In this document: positions 55,328-63,784 of the stretch, one piece after another
Layout of the letters: every line of letters begins with the position of its first letter
Numbering within the stretch: the first letter of the stretch is position 1
DNA from: 2-02-FULL-66-14 sp037443705
GTDB taxonomy: Bacteria > Pseudomonadota > Gammaproteobacteria > Burkholderiales > SG8-39
Reading direction: 5' to 3'
Length of the DNA stretch: 64,000 nucleotides
NCBI GenBank assembly: GCA_037443705.1
Contig: JBBINV010000011.1
Location: 1-64,000 of the forward strand
The notes under the pieces: model-generated
Database searches by the model: none
Seen by the model: the letters and a program-made list of their open reading frames with translations, nothing else
What the model was told of the DNA's origin: nothing
Position numbers and translations under genes: made by a program

Positions 55328-57784
55328 TCACCGAGCCGGAACGAGCCGCAGCGTCTTGTGCGGCTGCGAATCCAGCGTCTTGCGGTCGGTGGCCATGCGG
55401 ATGTACTCGCCCTTCGCCCAGGCCTCGGTGAACGCGGCGTAGTGCGGCGAGAGGATGTTGCCCGACTGTCCGCCGGAGTGGATGAAGAGCGAGTTCTCCA
55501 GGTCGGAGAGATCGTAGATCGCGCGCAGGCTCGCGGCGTGGCGGTTGGCGAACGGGCGCTCGTCGTCGTGGAAGTCCTTGCGGCCCACGTTTATGGTGTA
55601 GGTGTCGCCCGGCGTGGGCGCGGTAATGTCGAACAGGCGCGCCAGGAGCGGCTGGCGACCGAACGGCCGGTGCTCGAGCCGAGCGAAGTGCGCCTCGCCC
55701 CAGCGCCAGCGCGAGCTGTCCGCGCCGTAGCGCTGCGTCAGGTCCTTGAGCGCGGCCTCCAGCGACAGCGCGAGCAGTTCCTCGCAGGTTTCCACGGCCG
55801 GCGTGCGCAGATCGTCGCACCAGCGTGCAGCCTCGCCGTTCCCCGCGAGCACCGTTGCGACGAGCGGGGCGCGCGGCGCCCAGTTGGCGCGAAACGCTTC
55901 GCCCAGCTCGTCGGCATAGAGCGCGCGCGTGAGCTCCCGCCACCACGCCCAGGCTATGACGGGTTCGGCGCGCCCCGGCGACATCGTCCCGTCCCATTTG
56001 GCGAGCATCGCGAGCGCCTTGCGCGCCTCCTCGCTCCTCGGGCGCGTCCCAAGGAGGCGGGGGAGTGACTCGCGCATCGCAAGCGACACGACATCCGCCT
56101 GCATGCGCGCGAAGCTCGCGACCGAGTGCTTGGGCGCCGCCTCGAGGAGTTCCGCGATGCGGTTTGCGCGATACGGAGGCTGCCATTCGCTGGTGAGGTA
56201 GTGCGCGTAGCCCGGCGGCGTGATTCGCTCGTTCGCCGTGAGAATCCGGCCGCTCGACGGGTTGTACGTTCGCGGCAGCTCTTCGAACGGGATCCATCCC
56301 GCCCAGTCGTATCTCGCGTCCCAGCCCGGCGCGGGTGCGAGGCCCTTCAAGTCGTTCTCGGGCTTTCGCACCGGCACGCGCCCGGCGGCGATGTAGCCGA
56401 TGTTGCCCTCGACGTCGGCGTAGACCATGTTCTGCTGCGGGACGTGGAAGTCGCGCGCCGCGGCGAGGAACCCTTCCCAGTCGCGCGCGCGCGCGAGCTT
56501 GTGGGCGGCCTGCAGCGTCTTGTCGTCCTCGAGCAGCGCGGTCCACGCGAACGCGAGCACGTAGCCGCGCGGCGCGAGCTCCTGCGCGCTTCGCAGCACG
56601 TCCGAGATCACGGGACCGTGGCGGGAGACGCGCACGCGCAGGCGCTCGTCGGGTGCGCCCTTTACCTTGAGAGTTTCCTCGATCACCTGGAATGGCCGCG
56701 GGCCCTCGGGCGTGACGTAGCCGCCCGCCGCGTCGAGCTTCTCGAGGTACAGGTCCTGCACGTCCGGCCCGGTGTTGGTGAAGCCCCAGGCGATGCGGTC
56801 GTTCCTCCCGAGCACAATCGCCGGCACCCCGGGCAGCGTCGCACCGATCACGTCGGTGCCGGGAACCGAAAGGTGCGCGAAATACCACACTGGCGGCGCG
56901 GTGAGGCCGAGGTGCGGGTCGTTTGCGAGCAGCGGCTTGCCCGTGACGCTGCGCTCGCCCGAAACGACCCAGTTGTTCGAGCCGATTCCTTCGCCGTCGC
57001 CGAGGAAATCCGGAAAAACCGGGACAGACCCGGTTTTCGCGGTTGGCTGTTCGGAAAACCGGGTCTGTCCCGGTTTTTCCTCCGCCAGCTGCACCGCCTC
57101 ACGCTCGAGCCGGCCGTAGAGCGACTTCAGGTCCGCGATCTCGGGAGGCGGCTCGCCGGGATAGGGAGCGATGAACTCGTGGATGCGCGCGAGCGGCAGC
57201 GTGCGCGCAAGGCGCATCCGGAGGAGCTCATTCCTCCAGTTGCCGCCCAGATCCCAGGCCATCATCTTGACCCAGGCGGCGGAATCGGCGGGCGTCCAGC
57301 GCTCGGGGCGCGCGCCGGTGAGCCAGAACTCGGGCGGCAGCACGGGGTCGGCGGCGAGAAACGCGTTGACTCCGCGAGCGTAGGCCTCGAGCAGCTGCCG
57401 GGTCTCGGCGTCGGCCTGGCGAAGGTTCGCTTCGGCTGCGCGGCGCACGCCGAGCGTGCGCAGGAACCGGTCGGTCTCGCGCGCGCCCGGCCCCAGGATC
57501 TCCGCGAGGCGCCCCGCCGCGATCCTCCGGTTCATCTCCATCTGCCAGAGCCGGTCCTGCGCGTGCGCGTAGCCGAGCGCGAAGAGCGCGTCTTCGAGCG
57601 TCTGCGCGCGGATGTGCGGGATGCCGTAGCGGTCGCGCCGGATCTCGGCCGGGGCGCCGAGGCCGTGGATCCGTACCTCGCCTTCGACGCGCGGTAGCGA
57701 CTGGCGAAGATAGAGGTAGCCCGCGCTCACGGCGAGCGCGACCCCGAGCACCAGCGCGAACAAGCCCCGGACGAGCAGCCTCAC
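55328..57784 (-). CDS. Penicillin acylase family N-terminal nucleophile hydrolase
   Basis: 818 residues from a GTG with a signal anchor (about 4-26). The alpha-chain region (about 35-232) has DRYGIPHIRAQ and GYAHAQDRLWQMEMNRR. Autoprocessing is predicted before Ser269 in GIGSNNWVVSG, giving a beta chain (269-818) with the NDPHLGL and HSGGQSGNILSPHY motifs. Residues 235-258 come from an in-frame palindromic repeat, within the stretch expected to be the excised spacer. The family hydrolyses amides such as beta-lactams or acyl-homoserine lactones; the substrate here is unknown. Convergent to the DUF4143 gene with 7 bp between stops. Confidence 0.88.
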   Translation of the reverse strand: MRLLVRGLFALVLGVALAVSAGYLYLRQSLPRVEGEVRIHGLGAPAEIRRDRYGIPHIRAQTLEDALFALGYAHAQDRLWQMEMNRRIAAGRLAEILGPGARETDRFLRTLGVRRAAEANLRQADAETRQLLEAYARGVNAFLAADPVLPPEFWLTGARPERWTPADSAAWVKMMAWDLGGNWRNELLRMRLARTLPLARIHEFIAPYPGEPPPEIADLKSLYGRLEREAVQLAEEKPGQTRFSEQPTAKTGSVPVFPDFLGDGEGIGSNNWVVSGERSVTGKPLLANDPHLGLTAPPVWYFAHLSVPGTDVIGATLPGVPAIVLGRNDRIAWGFTNTGPDVQDLYLEKLDAAGGYVTPEGPRPFQVIEETLKVKGAPDERLRVRVSRHGPVISDVLRSAQELAPRGYVLAFAWTALLEDDKTLQAAHKLARARDWEGFLAAARDFHVPQQNMVYADVEGNIGYIAAGRVPVRKPENDLKGLAPAPGWDARYDWAGWIPFEELPRTYNPSSGRILTANERITPPGYAHYLTSEWQPPYRANRIAELLEAAPKHSVASFARMQADVVSLAMRESLPRLLGTRPRSEEARKALAMLAKWDGTMSPGRAEPVIAWAWWRELTRALYADELGEAFRANWAPRAPLVATVLAGNGEAARWCDDLRTPAVETCEELLALSLEAALKDLTQRYGADSSRWRWGEAHFARLEHRPFGRQPLLARLFDITAPTPGDTYTINVGRKDFHDDERPFANRHAASLRAIYDLSDLENSLFIHSGGQSGNILSPHYAAFTEAWAKGEYIRMATDRKTLDSQPHKTLRLVPAR
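57012..57080. repeat. Long palindrome, family A copy 2, inside the acylase gene
   Basis: Perfect 27-bp arms (57012-57038 and 57054-57080) around 15 bases. The core CCGGGACAGACCCGG and flanking A/T runs match the element at 13096-13174. Its length of 69 bp is 23 codons, so the host frame stays open and reads KPGQTRFSEQPTAKTGSVPV across it. Confidence 0.92.
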
Positions 57785-57821
57785 GGCCGGGAGAATACCC
57801 TTTTCCCGGTTCGTTCCTCGT

Positions 57822-57838
57822 ATGCGGCAGTGCCGCAT
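57822..57838. promoter_or_regulatory. Palindrome ATGCGGCA-G-TGCCGCAT upstream of phaZ
   Basis: Perfect 8-bp arms around one central base, 43 bp before the phaZ start. TGC/GCA half-sites are reminiscent of PhaR-type operators that respond to polyhydroxyalkanoate, but identity of the regulator is a guess. It also lies 38 bp upstream of the divergent acylase start. Confidence 0.45.
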
Positions 57839-57846
57839 TTCTGTTA

Positions 57847-57860
57847 TAACCGGCCGGTTA
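57847..57860. promoter_or_regulatory. Perfect 14-bp palindrome TAACCGGCCGGTTA in the phaZ promoter
   Basis: Overlaps TTATAA (57844-57849), the likely -10 box of phaZ, and ends 20 bp before its start codon. ACCGGCCGGT-type palindromes are common TetR-family operators, so a repressor site is plausible. No regulator gene is adjacent. Confidence 0.45.
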
Positions 57861-57880
57861 CCACGGCAGGGGAAGCTGCG

Positions 57881-59107
57881 GTGCTCTACAGCCTCTACGA
57901 AGCCCACCACACGGCGCTCACGCCGCTGCGCTACGCCGCGGAGCTGACCCGCGGCTGGTTCGGGCATCCCTTCAGCCCTCTTGCCTACATGCCGGTCTCG
58001 AGGCGCCTCGCCGCGTCCTCGGACCTGTTCCTTCGTGTCACGCAGCGCTACGAAAGGCCCGATTGGCGCATCGCGGCCACCCGCATCGGCGAGCGCATCG
58101 TCCCGGTGACGATCGAGACCGCGGTTGCGAAACCGTTCTGCAACCTGATCCATTTCAAGCGCGCGCTCGACGAGCCGCGCGACGACCCGAAGGTGCTGGT
58201 GGTCGCGCCGCTCTCGGGGCATCACGCGACGCTCCTGCGCGACACGGTGAAGGCGTTCCTGCCCGAACACGAGGTGTGGGTGACCGACTGGATCGACGCG
58301 CGGATGGTGCCGCTCGCGCACGGGACATTCCACCTCGACGACTACGTGGACTACGTGCGCGAGTTCATTGCGCTGCTGTCTCCGGAGCTCAACGTGATCT
58401 CGGTGTGCCAGCCGACCGTTCCCGTGCTCGCGGCGATCTCGCTCATGGCGCAGGCCGGCGACGAAAAAGCCCCCGCCACGATGGTGATGATGGGCGGTCC
58501 GATCGACGCGCGAAAATCGCCCACGGCGGTGAACAATCTCGCGATGAAGAAGCCGTACTCGTGGTTCGAGAGCCACGTGATCCAGCGCGTGCCTTCGAAG
58601 TACCCCGGCTTCATGCGGCGCGTGTACCCGGGATTCCTGCAGCATCTCGGGTTCGTGGCGATGAACCCCGACCGGCATCTCACGGCGCACTGGGAGTACT
58701 ACAACCATCTGCTGCGCGGCGACGGCAGCTCCGCGGAGTCGCACCGGCGCTTCTACGACGAGTACAACGCGGTGCTCGACATGCCCGCCGAGTATTACCT
58801 CGACACGATCCGCACCGTGTTCCAGGAATTCGCTCTGCCCAGGGGGCGCATGTTCGTGCGCGGAGAGCTGGTTCGGCCGCAGTCGATCCGGCGCACGGCG
58901 CTCCTCACGATCGAGGGCGAGCTCGACGACATCTCCGGGAACGGGCAAACGGAAGCCGCGCACCTGCTGTGCCTGAACATCCCGCGCGAGCGGCGCGCGC
59001 ACTATTGCGCGCCGGGCGTGGGGCACTACGGGATCTTCTCGGGGCGGCGCTGGCGCGAGACGATCTACCCCCGGGTGCGCGACTTCCTCCGCGCCTACAG
59101 CTCGTAG
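57881..59107 (+). CDS. phaZ: Intracellular polyhydroxyalkanoate depolymerase
   Basis: 408 residues from the GTG at 57881 (LYSLYEAHHTALTPLRY matches the family N-terminus, and a GGGGA ribosome-binding sequence precedes it); an ATG at 57830 adds promoter-derived residues. Nucleophile Cys176 in ISVCQPTVPV, the acid in TIEGELDDISG and His in APGVGHYGIFSG correspond to the Cys-Asp-His triad of PhaZ1. It mobilises stored poly-3-hydroxybutyrate. Convergent with cysB; the ends overlap by 13 bp. Confidence 0.92.
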   Translation: MLYSLYEAHHTALTPLRYAAELTRGWFGHPFSPLAYMPVSRRLAASSDLFLRVTQRYERPDWRIAATRIGERIVPVTIETAVAKPFCNLIHFKRALDEPRDDPKVLVVAPLSGHHATLLRDTVKAFLPEHEVWVTDWIDARMVPLAHGTFHLDDYVDYVREFIALLSPELNVISVCQPTVPVLAAISLMAQAGDEKAPATMVMMGGPIDARKSPTAVNNLAMKKPYSWFESHVIQRVPSKYPGFMRRVYPGFLQHLGFVAMNPDRHLTAHWEYYNHLLRGDGSSAESHRRFYDEYNAVLDMPAEYYLDTIRTVFQEFALPRGRMFVRGELVRPQSIRRTALLTIEGELDDISGNGQTEAAHLLCLNIPRERRAHYCAPGVGHYGIFSGRRWRETIYPRVRDFLRAYSS

Positions 59108-60039
59108 GTCGAGCCTGCCTCGCCCGCTACGGCCTTCTCCACAAGCGCGCGCGAAAGCCTGGGTGCGACGAGCTCGATGAAGTCATAGGCATAGCGCCGC
59201 AGGTACGCGCCGCGCTTCACGCCGAGGCGCGCCGTAGAGGAGGGAAACAGGTGCGCGGCGTCGATCGCCTTGAGCGGGCGGTCGCGGCGCGCGTCGAACG
59301 CCATCGCCGCGAGGATTCCGACCCCGAGCCCCAGCCCCACGTAGGTCTTGATCACGTCGGCATCGAACGCCGTGAGCGCAATGCGCGGCGAAAGCCCCCG
59401 TTGCTCGAACGCGCGGCTGACGAGCGAGCGGTTGGCGTAGGCGTAGTCGTAGGTGACGATCGGGTACTGCGCGATCGCCTCGAGCGTGAGCGGCCGCGCG
59501 CCAAGCAGCGGGTGCTTCGGGGGTACCACCACGCAGCGGTTCCACTGGTAGCAGGGCAGGGCGGCAAGACGCGCGTCCTCGGCGATGCGCTCGGTCGCGA
59601 GGCAAAGATCCGCCTCGCCCGCGGCCACCTGGTCGCAGATCTGCGCCGGGTTCCCCTGGTGGATCACGAGGTACACGTCCGGGTAGCGCCGCTTGAACGC
59701 CGCCACCGGCGCGGGCAACGCGTAGCGCGCCTGCGTATGGGTGGTCGCGATCGTCAGCGTGCCGCGGTCGCGGCTCGCGTAGTCCTCGCCCGCGCGCTTG
59801 AGGCTCGCCGCTTCCGCGAGCATGCGCTCGGCGATCGCGAGCACCGCGCGCCCGGGCTCGGTGAGCGTCGTGAGGCGCTTGCCGCTGCGCACGAAGATTC
59901 TCACGCCGAGCTCGTCCTCGAGCTGGCGGATCGCCTTGCTCACGCCGGGCTGCGAGGTATGCAGCGCCTCGGCCGCCGCCGAGACGTTCAGGCCGCGGCG
60001 GGCGATCTCGCACAGGAAGCGGAGTTGCCGGAGAGTCAT
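59095..60039 (-). CDS. cysB: LysR-type sulfur regulator CysB
   Basis: 314 residues from the ATG at 60039 (a GTG two codons upstream is also open). The N-terminal HTH (about 1-60) has MTLRQLRFL, NVSAAAEALHTSQPGVSKAIRQLEDELG and FVRSGKRLT as in CysB/Cbl. The effector domain shows TTHTQARYALP, which binds acetylserine or sulfate in this family, and VGLGLGVGILA. It is divergent from the cysI operon, its expected target. Confidence 0.92.
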   Translation of the reverse strand: MTLRQLRFLCEIARRGLNVSAAAEALHTSQPGVSKAIRQLEDELGVRIFVRSGKRLTTLTEPGRAVLAIAERMLAEAASLKRAGEDYASRDRGTLTIATTHTQARYALPAPVAAFKRRYPDVYLVIHQGNPAQICDQVAAGEADLCLATERIAEDARLAALPCYQWNRCVVVPPKHPLLGARPLTLEAIAQYPIVTYDYAYANRSLVSRAFEQRGLSPRIALTAFDADVIKTYVGLGLGVGILAAMAFDARRDRPLKAIDAAHLFPSSTARLGVKRGAYLRRYAYDFIELVAPRLSRALVEKAVAGEAGSTYEL

Positions 60040-60109
60040 AACCACAGAGCATATAAATGTAACACATCAGTATTTTGAAGGAATAAGACCGGTCGCTACC
60101 ATCGGCGGC
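60040..60109. promoter_or_regulatory. Divergent cysB-cysI promoter region
   Basis: 70 bp, notably AT-rich compared with its surroundings. TATAAA at 60052-60057 is a -10 candidate for cysI with no good -35, as usual for CysB-activated promoters. The stretch from 60048 to 60085 would be the natural CysB-binding zone. GAAGGA precedes the cysI leader. Confidence 0.45.
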
Positions 60110-61789
60110 ATGTATCGCTACGGCGGAATCGACCAGCGCGTGGTGGACGAGCGGGTGGCGCAGTTCCGCGGCCAGACCCGGCGCTACCTCGAAGGCAAGC
60201 TCTCCGAGGAGGAGTTCAGGGCGCTGCGCCTGCGCAACGGCCTGTACCTCCAGAAGCACGCGCCGATGCTGCGCGTCGCGATCCCCTACGGGATGCTCTG
60301 CGCGCGGCAGCTCCGGATGCTCGCGCACATCGCGCGTACCTACGACAGGGGCTACGGGCACTTCTCGACGCGCCAGAACATCCAGTTCAACGGGCCGCGC
60401 CTGGAGGAAGTCCCCGAGATCCTCGCCGAACTCGCGACGGTGCAGATGCACGCGATCCAGACCTCCGGCAACTGCGTGCGGAACATCACCACCGACCATT
60501 TCGCCGGCATCGCACCCGACGAGGTGGTCAATCCGCTCGTGTGGTGCGAGATCCTGCGCCAGTGGTCGACCCTCCATCCCGAGTTCTCGTACCTGCCGCG
60601 CAAGTTCAAGATCGCGATCTCCGGCAGCTCCGCGGACCGTGCCGCGACTGCCGTGCACGACATCGGGCTTCTCGCCCTGAAGAACGAAGGCGGGGAAACC
60701 GGTTTCCGGGTCCGGGTCGGCGGGGGTCTCGGCCGGGCGCCGATCGTCGGCCAGGTGATCCGCGAGTTCCTGCCCTGGCGGCATTTGCTCACGTACGTCG
60801 AGGCTATCCTGCGTGTCTACAACCGCTTCGGGCGCCGCGACAACATCCACAAGGCGCGGATCAAGATCCTCGTGAAGGAGATGGGCGTGAATGCGTTCCG
60901 CGACGCGGTCGAGGCGGAGTGGGCGAACCTCAGGGACCGCGAAGGAACGCTCTCCGGGGAGGACGTGCAACGGATCGAGAACCGGTTTTCGCGCCCTGAC
61001 TACAAGGCGATTCGGGACGAGAGTCTTCTCGAAATCCAACCCGTTCCCGCCGCCTGGCTGAAGCGGAATGTCCATCCGCACCGCGTGCCGGGGTATGCCG
61101 CGGTGACGCTCTCGCTCAAGAAGACCGGTGTCCCGCCGGGCGATCTCACGGCCGAACAGATGGACGCCGTGGCGATTCTGGCCGAGCGCTTCAGTTTCGG
61201 CGAATTGCGCGTCACGCACGAGCAGAATCTCGTGCTTGCGGACGTGCGCCGGAGCGATCTGCCCGCGCTGTGGCGCGAAGCGAAGCGGCTCGGTCTGGCC
61301 ACCCCCAACGTAGGGCTCCTGACCAACGTCATTGCCTGCCCCGGGGGCGATTTCTGCTCGCTCGCAAACGCGCGCTCGATCCCGATCGCCGAAGGCATCC
61401 AGAGGCGCTTCGACGACCTGGACCACGTATTCGACATCGGCGAGCTCGACCTGAACATCTCGGGCTGCATGAACGCCTGCGGCCACCATCACGTGGGGCA
61501 CATCGGCATCCTCGGCGTGGATAAGAACGGCGAGGAGTGGTACCAGGTCACCGTCGGCGGCGATCAGCGCGGGAGAATCGGGTCGATCATCGGCCCGTCC
61601 TTCGCCGCCGCGGACGTTCCCGATGTGATCGAGCGTCTGCTCGCGGTCTATCTCGAGCGTCGCGACTCGGAGGCCGAGCGCTTCGTCGACGTCGTGCAGC
61701 GAATCGGCGTCGAGCCGTTCAAGGAAAGGGTCTATGGCAACGTTGCTGATGCACGCACGCGTCGCGGCCGACAGCTGGCAGCTGCTTGA
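60110..61789 (+). CDS. cysI: Sulfite/nitrite reductase haemoprotein subunit CysI
   Basis: 559 residues. Two ferredoxin-like and two sirohaem domains: TRQNIQFNGPRLEEVPEI and TSGNCVRNIT in the first half, and in the second half the [4Fe-4S]-sirohaem cysteines CPGGDFC (C-X5-C) and GCMNACGHHH (C-X3-C). It reduces sulfite to sulfide. No flavoprotein CysJ is nearby; the DUF934 gene that overlaps its 3' end replaces cysJ at many proteobacterial loci, suggesting ferredoxin-like electron supply. Confidence 0.92.
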   Translation: MYRYGGIDQRVVDERVAQFRGQTRRYLEGKLSEEEFRALRLRNGLYLQKHAPMLRVAIPYGMLCARQLRMLAHIARTYDRGYGHFSTRQNIQFNGPRLEEVPEILAELATVQMHAIQTSGNCVRNITTDHFAGIAPDEVVNPLVWCEILRQWSTLHPEFSYLPRKFKIAISGSSADRAATAVHDIGLLALKNEGGETGFRVRVGGGLGRAPIVGQVIREFLPWRHLLTYVEAILRVYNRFGRRDNIHKARIKILVKEMGVNAFRDAVEAEWANLRDREGTLSGEDVQRIENRFSRPDYKAIRDESLLEIQPVPAAWLKRNVHPHRVPGYAAVTLSLKKTGVPPGDLTAEQMDAVAILAERFSFGELRVTHEQNLVLADVRRSDLPALWREAKRLGLATPNVGLLTNVIACPGGDFCSLANARSIPIAEGIQRRFDDLDHVFDIGELDLNISGCMNACGHHHVGHIGILGVDKNGEEWYQVTVGGDQRGRIGSIIGPSFAAADVPDVIERLLAVYLERRDSEAERFVDVVQRIGVEPFKERVYGNVADARTRRGRQLAAA

Positions 61790-62237
61790 GGGCGGCGCCG
61801 GGCGCTGGGTGGCGCCAGGCGAAGACGGCCTGGTGCCGGATTTCCCGGAGGACGCGGATCTGCTCGTGCCGCTCGCCGTCTTTCGCGCCCGGAAAGCCGA
61901 GCTCCTGGAGCGGCGCGGGCGCACCGGCGTGCTGCTCGAGCCGCACGAGGACCCGGCAATGCTCGCGCCGGATCTGGGGCGACTCGCGCTCGTCGCGCTG
62001 CGCTTTCCGAAGTTCTCCGACGGGCGCCCGTACTCGAGCGCGCGGCTGCTTCGAAGCCGCTACGGCTATCGCGGCGAGCTGCGCGCGGTCGGCGACGTTC
62101 TGCGCGACCACCTGCTCTTCATGCATCGCTGCGGCTTCGATGCGATGGCGCTTCGCGCCGACCAGGATCCGGAAGACGCGCTCGCGGCGCTCGCCGAGCT
62201 GCCGCTCCGGTACGAAACCGGCGCCAGGGCGGCATGA
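61734..62237 (+). CDS. DUF934 sulfite-reduction-associated protein
   Basis: 167 residues. RPYSSARLLRSRYGYRGELRAVGDVLRDHLLFMHRCGFD is the DUF934 hallmark (parts: DGRPYSSARLLR, GDVLRD, MHRCGFD). It is found almost only next to cysI and cysH, and its biochemical role is unproven. It overlaps cysI by 56 bp if the first ATG is used; an ATG 15 bp later still overlaps by 41 bp. Overlaps cysH by 4 bp. Confidence 0.85.
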   Translation: MATLLMHARVAADSWQLLEGGAGRWVAPGEDGLVPDFPEDADLLVPLAVFRARKAELLERRGRTGVLLEPHEDPAMLAPDLGRLALVALRFPKFSDGRPYSSARLLRSRYGYRGELRAVGDVLRDHLLFMHRCGFDAMALRADQDPEDALAALAELPLRYETGARAA

Positions 62238-62914
62238 GCCGGGCGCAAGCCGCACTCGATCTGCTCGGGCGCATCGCACGGGAGCACCCTCCGGCCGCGC
62301 TCGCCTCGAGCCTCGGGGCCGAGGACATGGTGCTCACGGACCTCATCGCGCGCGAGCACCTGCCGATCGAGATCTTCACGCTCGACACCGGGCGCCTGCA
62401 CGGAGACACGCTGGCTCTGATCGAACGGGCAGAGCGCCGTTACGGACTGGAGATAAAGGTTTTTCGTCCGCAGACCGGGGCGGTCGCGCGATTCGTTGCG
62501 AGCCACGGACCCGATGCCTTCTACCGGGGCGTTGCGCTTCGACAGCGCTGCTGCGAGATCCGCAAGCTCGAGCCGCTGTCGCGCGCGCTCGCCGGAAAAG
62601 GCGCCTGGATCACGGGCCTTCGGCGCGAGCAGTCGGCGGACCGCGCCGGGATCGCGCTCGAAGAGTTCGATTCGGCCCACGGCATCCCCAAATTCAATCC
62701 GCTCGCGCACTGGGGCGAGAAGGACGTCTGGGACTACCTGCGCGCGCACGCGGTGCCCCGCAACCCGCTCCACGACCAGGGCTACCGCTCGATCGGCTGC
62801 GCGCCCTGCACCCGGCCCGTGCTCCCGACGGAGGACCCGCGGAGCGGCCGCTGGTGGTGGGAGCGCGCCGGTGCACGCGAATGCGGCATCCATCCGCATG
62901 ACGCACGAGCGTAG
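62234..62914 (+). CDS. cysH: Adenylylsulfate (APS) reductase, CysH family
   Basis: 226 residues. The Cys pair 106-107 (RQRCCEIRK) with C189 and C192 (GCAPC) binds a [4Fe-4S] cluster, which points to APS and not PAPS as substrate. The catalytic Cys217 is in ECGIHP. SSLGAEDMVL at the start is the nucleotide-binding loop. Reduces activated sulfate to sulfite for CysI. Overlaps cysD by 17 bp. Confidence 0.93.
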   Translation: MSRAQAALDLLGRIAREHPPAALASSLGAEDMVLTDLIAREHLPIEIFTLDTGRLHGDTLALIERAERRYGLEIKVFRPQTGAVARFVASHGPDAFYRGVALRQRCCEIRKLEPLSRALAGKGAWITGLRREQSADRAGIALEEFDSAHGIPKFNPLAHWGEKDVWDYLRAHAVPRNPLHDQGYRSIGCAPCTRPVLPTEDPRSGRWWWERAGARECGIHPHDARA

Positions 62915-63782
62915 CCATCTCGACTGGCTCGAATCCGAGGCCATCTTCATCCTGCGCGAGGTTGCGGGCGAGTGCTCGAGCCCGGTGCTCCTTTTCTCGG
63001 GCGGCAAGGATTCGGCCGTGCTGCTGCGCCTGGCGGAGAAGGCGTTCCGCCCGGCGCGCTTTCCTTTCCCGCTCCTTCACGTGGACACCGGCGACAATTT
63101 TCCCGAGGTTATCGCGTTCCGCGATGCGCGCGTGGCGGAGCTGGGCGAGACGCTCATCGTGCGATCGGTAGATGACTCGATTCGCCGTGGAACCGTGAGA
63201 CTGCGCTCTGGAGACAGGAGCCGCAATGCGGCGCAGTCGGTGACGCTGCTCGAGGCGATCGCGGAATTCGGCTTCGACGCCGCGATCGGCGGGGCGCGAC
63301 GCGACGAGGAAAGGGCGCGCGCCAAGGAGCGGATCTTCTCGTTCCGCGATTCGTTCGGCCAGTGGGACCCGCGTAACCAGCGCCCCGAGCTCTGGGACCT
63401 GTACAACGCGCGCGTAGCTCCCGGCGAGCACGTGCGCGTATTCCCGATCTCCAACTGGACCGAGCTCGACGTCTGGCAGTACATCGCGCGCGAGCGGCTC
63501 GCCGTGCCTTCGATCTATTTTGCGCATCGCAGAAGGGTGGTTCGAAAGAAGGAGCTTCTCGTTCTCGCGTTGAACGGCGAACCGTCGGAGGAGCTGTCGG
63601 TCCGCTTTCGCACCGTCGGCGACATCCGCTGCACCTGCCCGGTCGAGTCGGCTGCCCTTGACGTCGATGCGATCATCGAGGAAACGATGCGGGCGACATG
63701 GACCGAGCGTGGCGCCACGCGCATGGACGACCGTGCGTCCGAGGCCTCGATGGAGCGGCGCAAGCGTGAGGGATATTTCTAG
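62898..63782 (+). CDS. cysD: Sulfate adenylyltransferase subunit CysD
   Basis: 294 residues with the PP-loop SGGKDS (34-39), DTGDNFPEVI, GGARRDEERARAKERIFSFRD (part) and NWTELDVWQYI. With CysN it forms ATP sulfurylase, making APS from sulfate and ATP. The ATG lies within the end of cysH; cysN begins 2 bp after its stop. Confidence 0.94.
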   Translation: MTHERSHLDWLESEAIFILREVAGECSSPVLLFSGGKDSAVLLRLAEKAFRPARFPFPLLHVDTGDNFPEVIAFRDARVAELGETLIVRSVDDSIRRGTVRLRSGDRSRNAAQSVTLLEAIAEFGFDAAIGGARRDEERARAKERIFSFRDSFGQWDPRNQRPELWDLYNARVAPGEHVRVFPISNWTELDVWQYIARERLAVPSIYFAHRRRVVRKKELLVLALNGEPSEELSVRFRTVGDIRCTCPVESAALDVDAIIEETMRATWTERGATRMDDRASEASMERRKREGYF

Positions 63783-63784
63783 AG

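Noticed and set aside
57012..57080. Rho-independent terminator inside the acylase gene
   Set aside because: The A-run/stem/T-run form fits, but it lies in an open reading frame in the middle of a gene whose downstream half has all the active-site motifs, so an efficient terminator there would abolish the enzyme.
57830..57880. ATG at 57830 as the phaZ start
   Set aside because: It would place the palindromes and -10-like box inside the coding region and add 17 residues absent from the family N-terminus; the GTG at 57881 has a ribosome-binding sequence.
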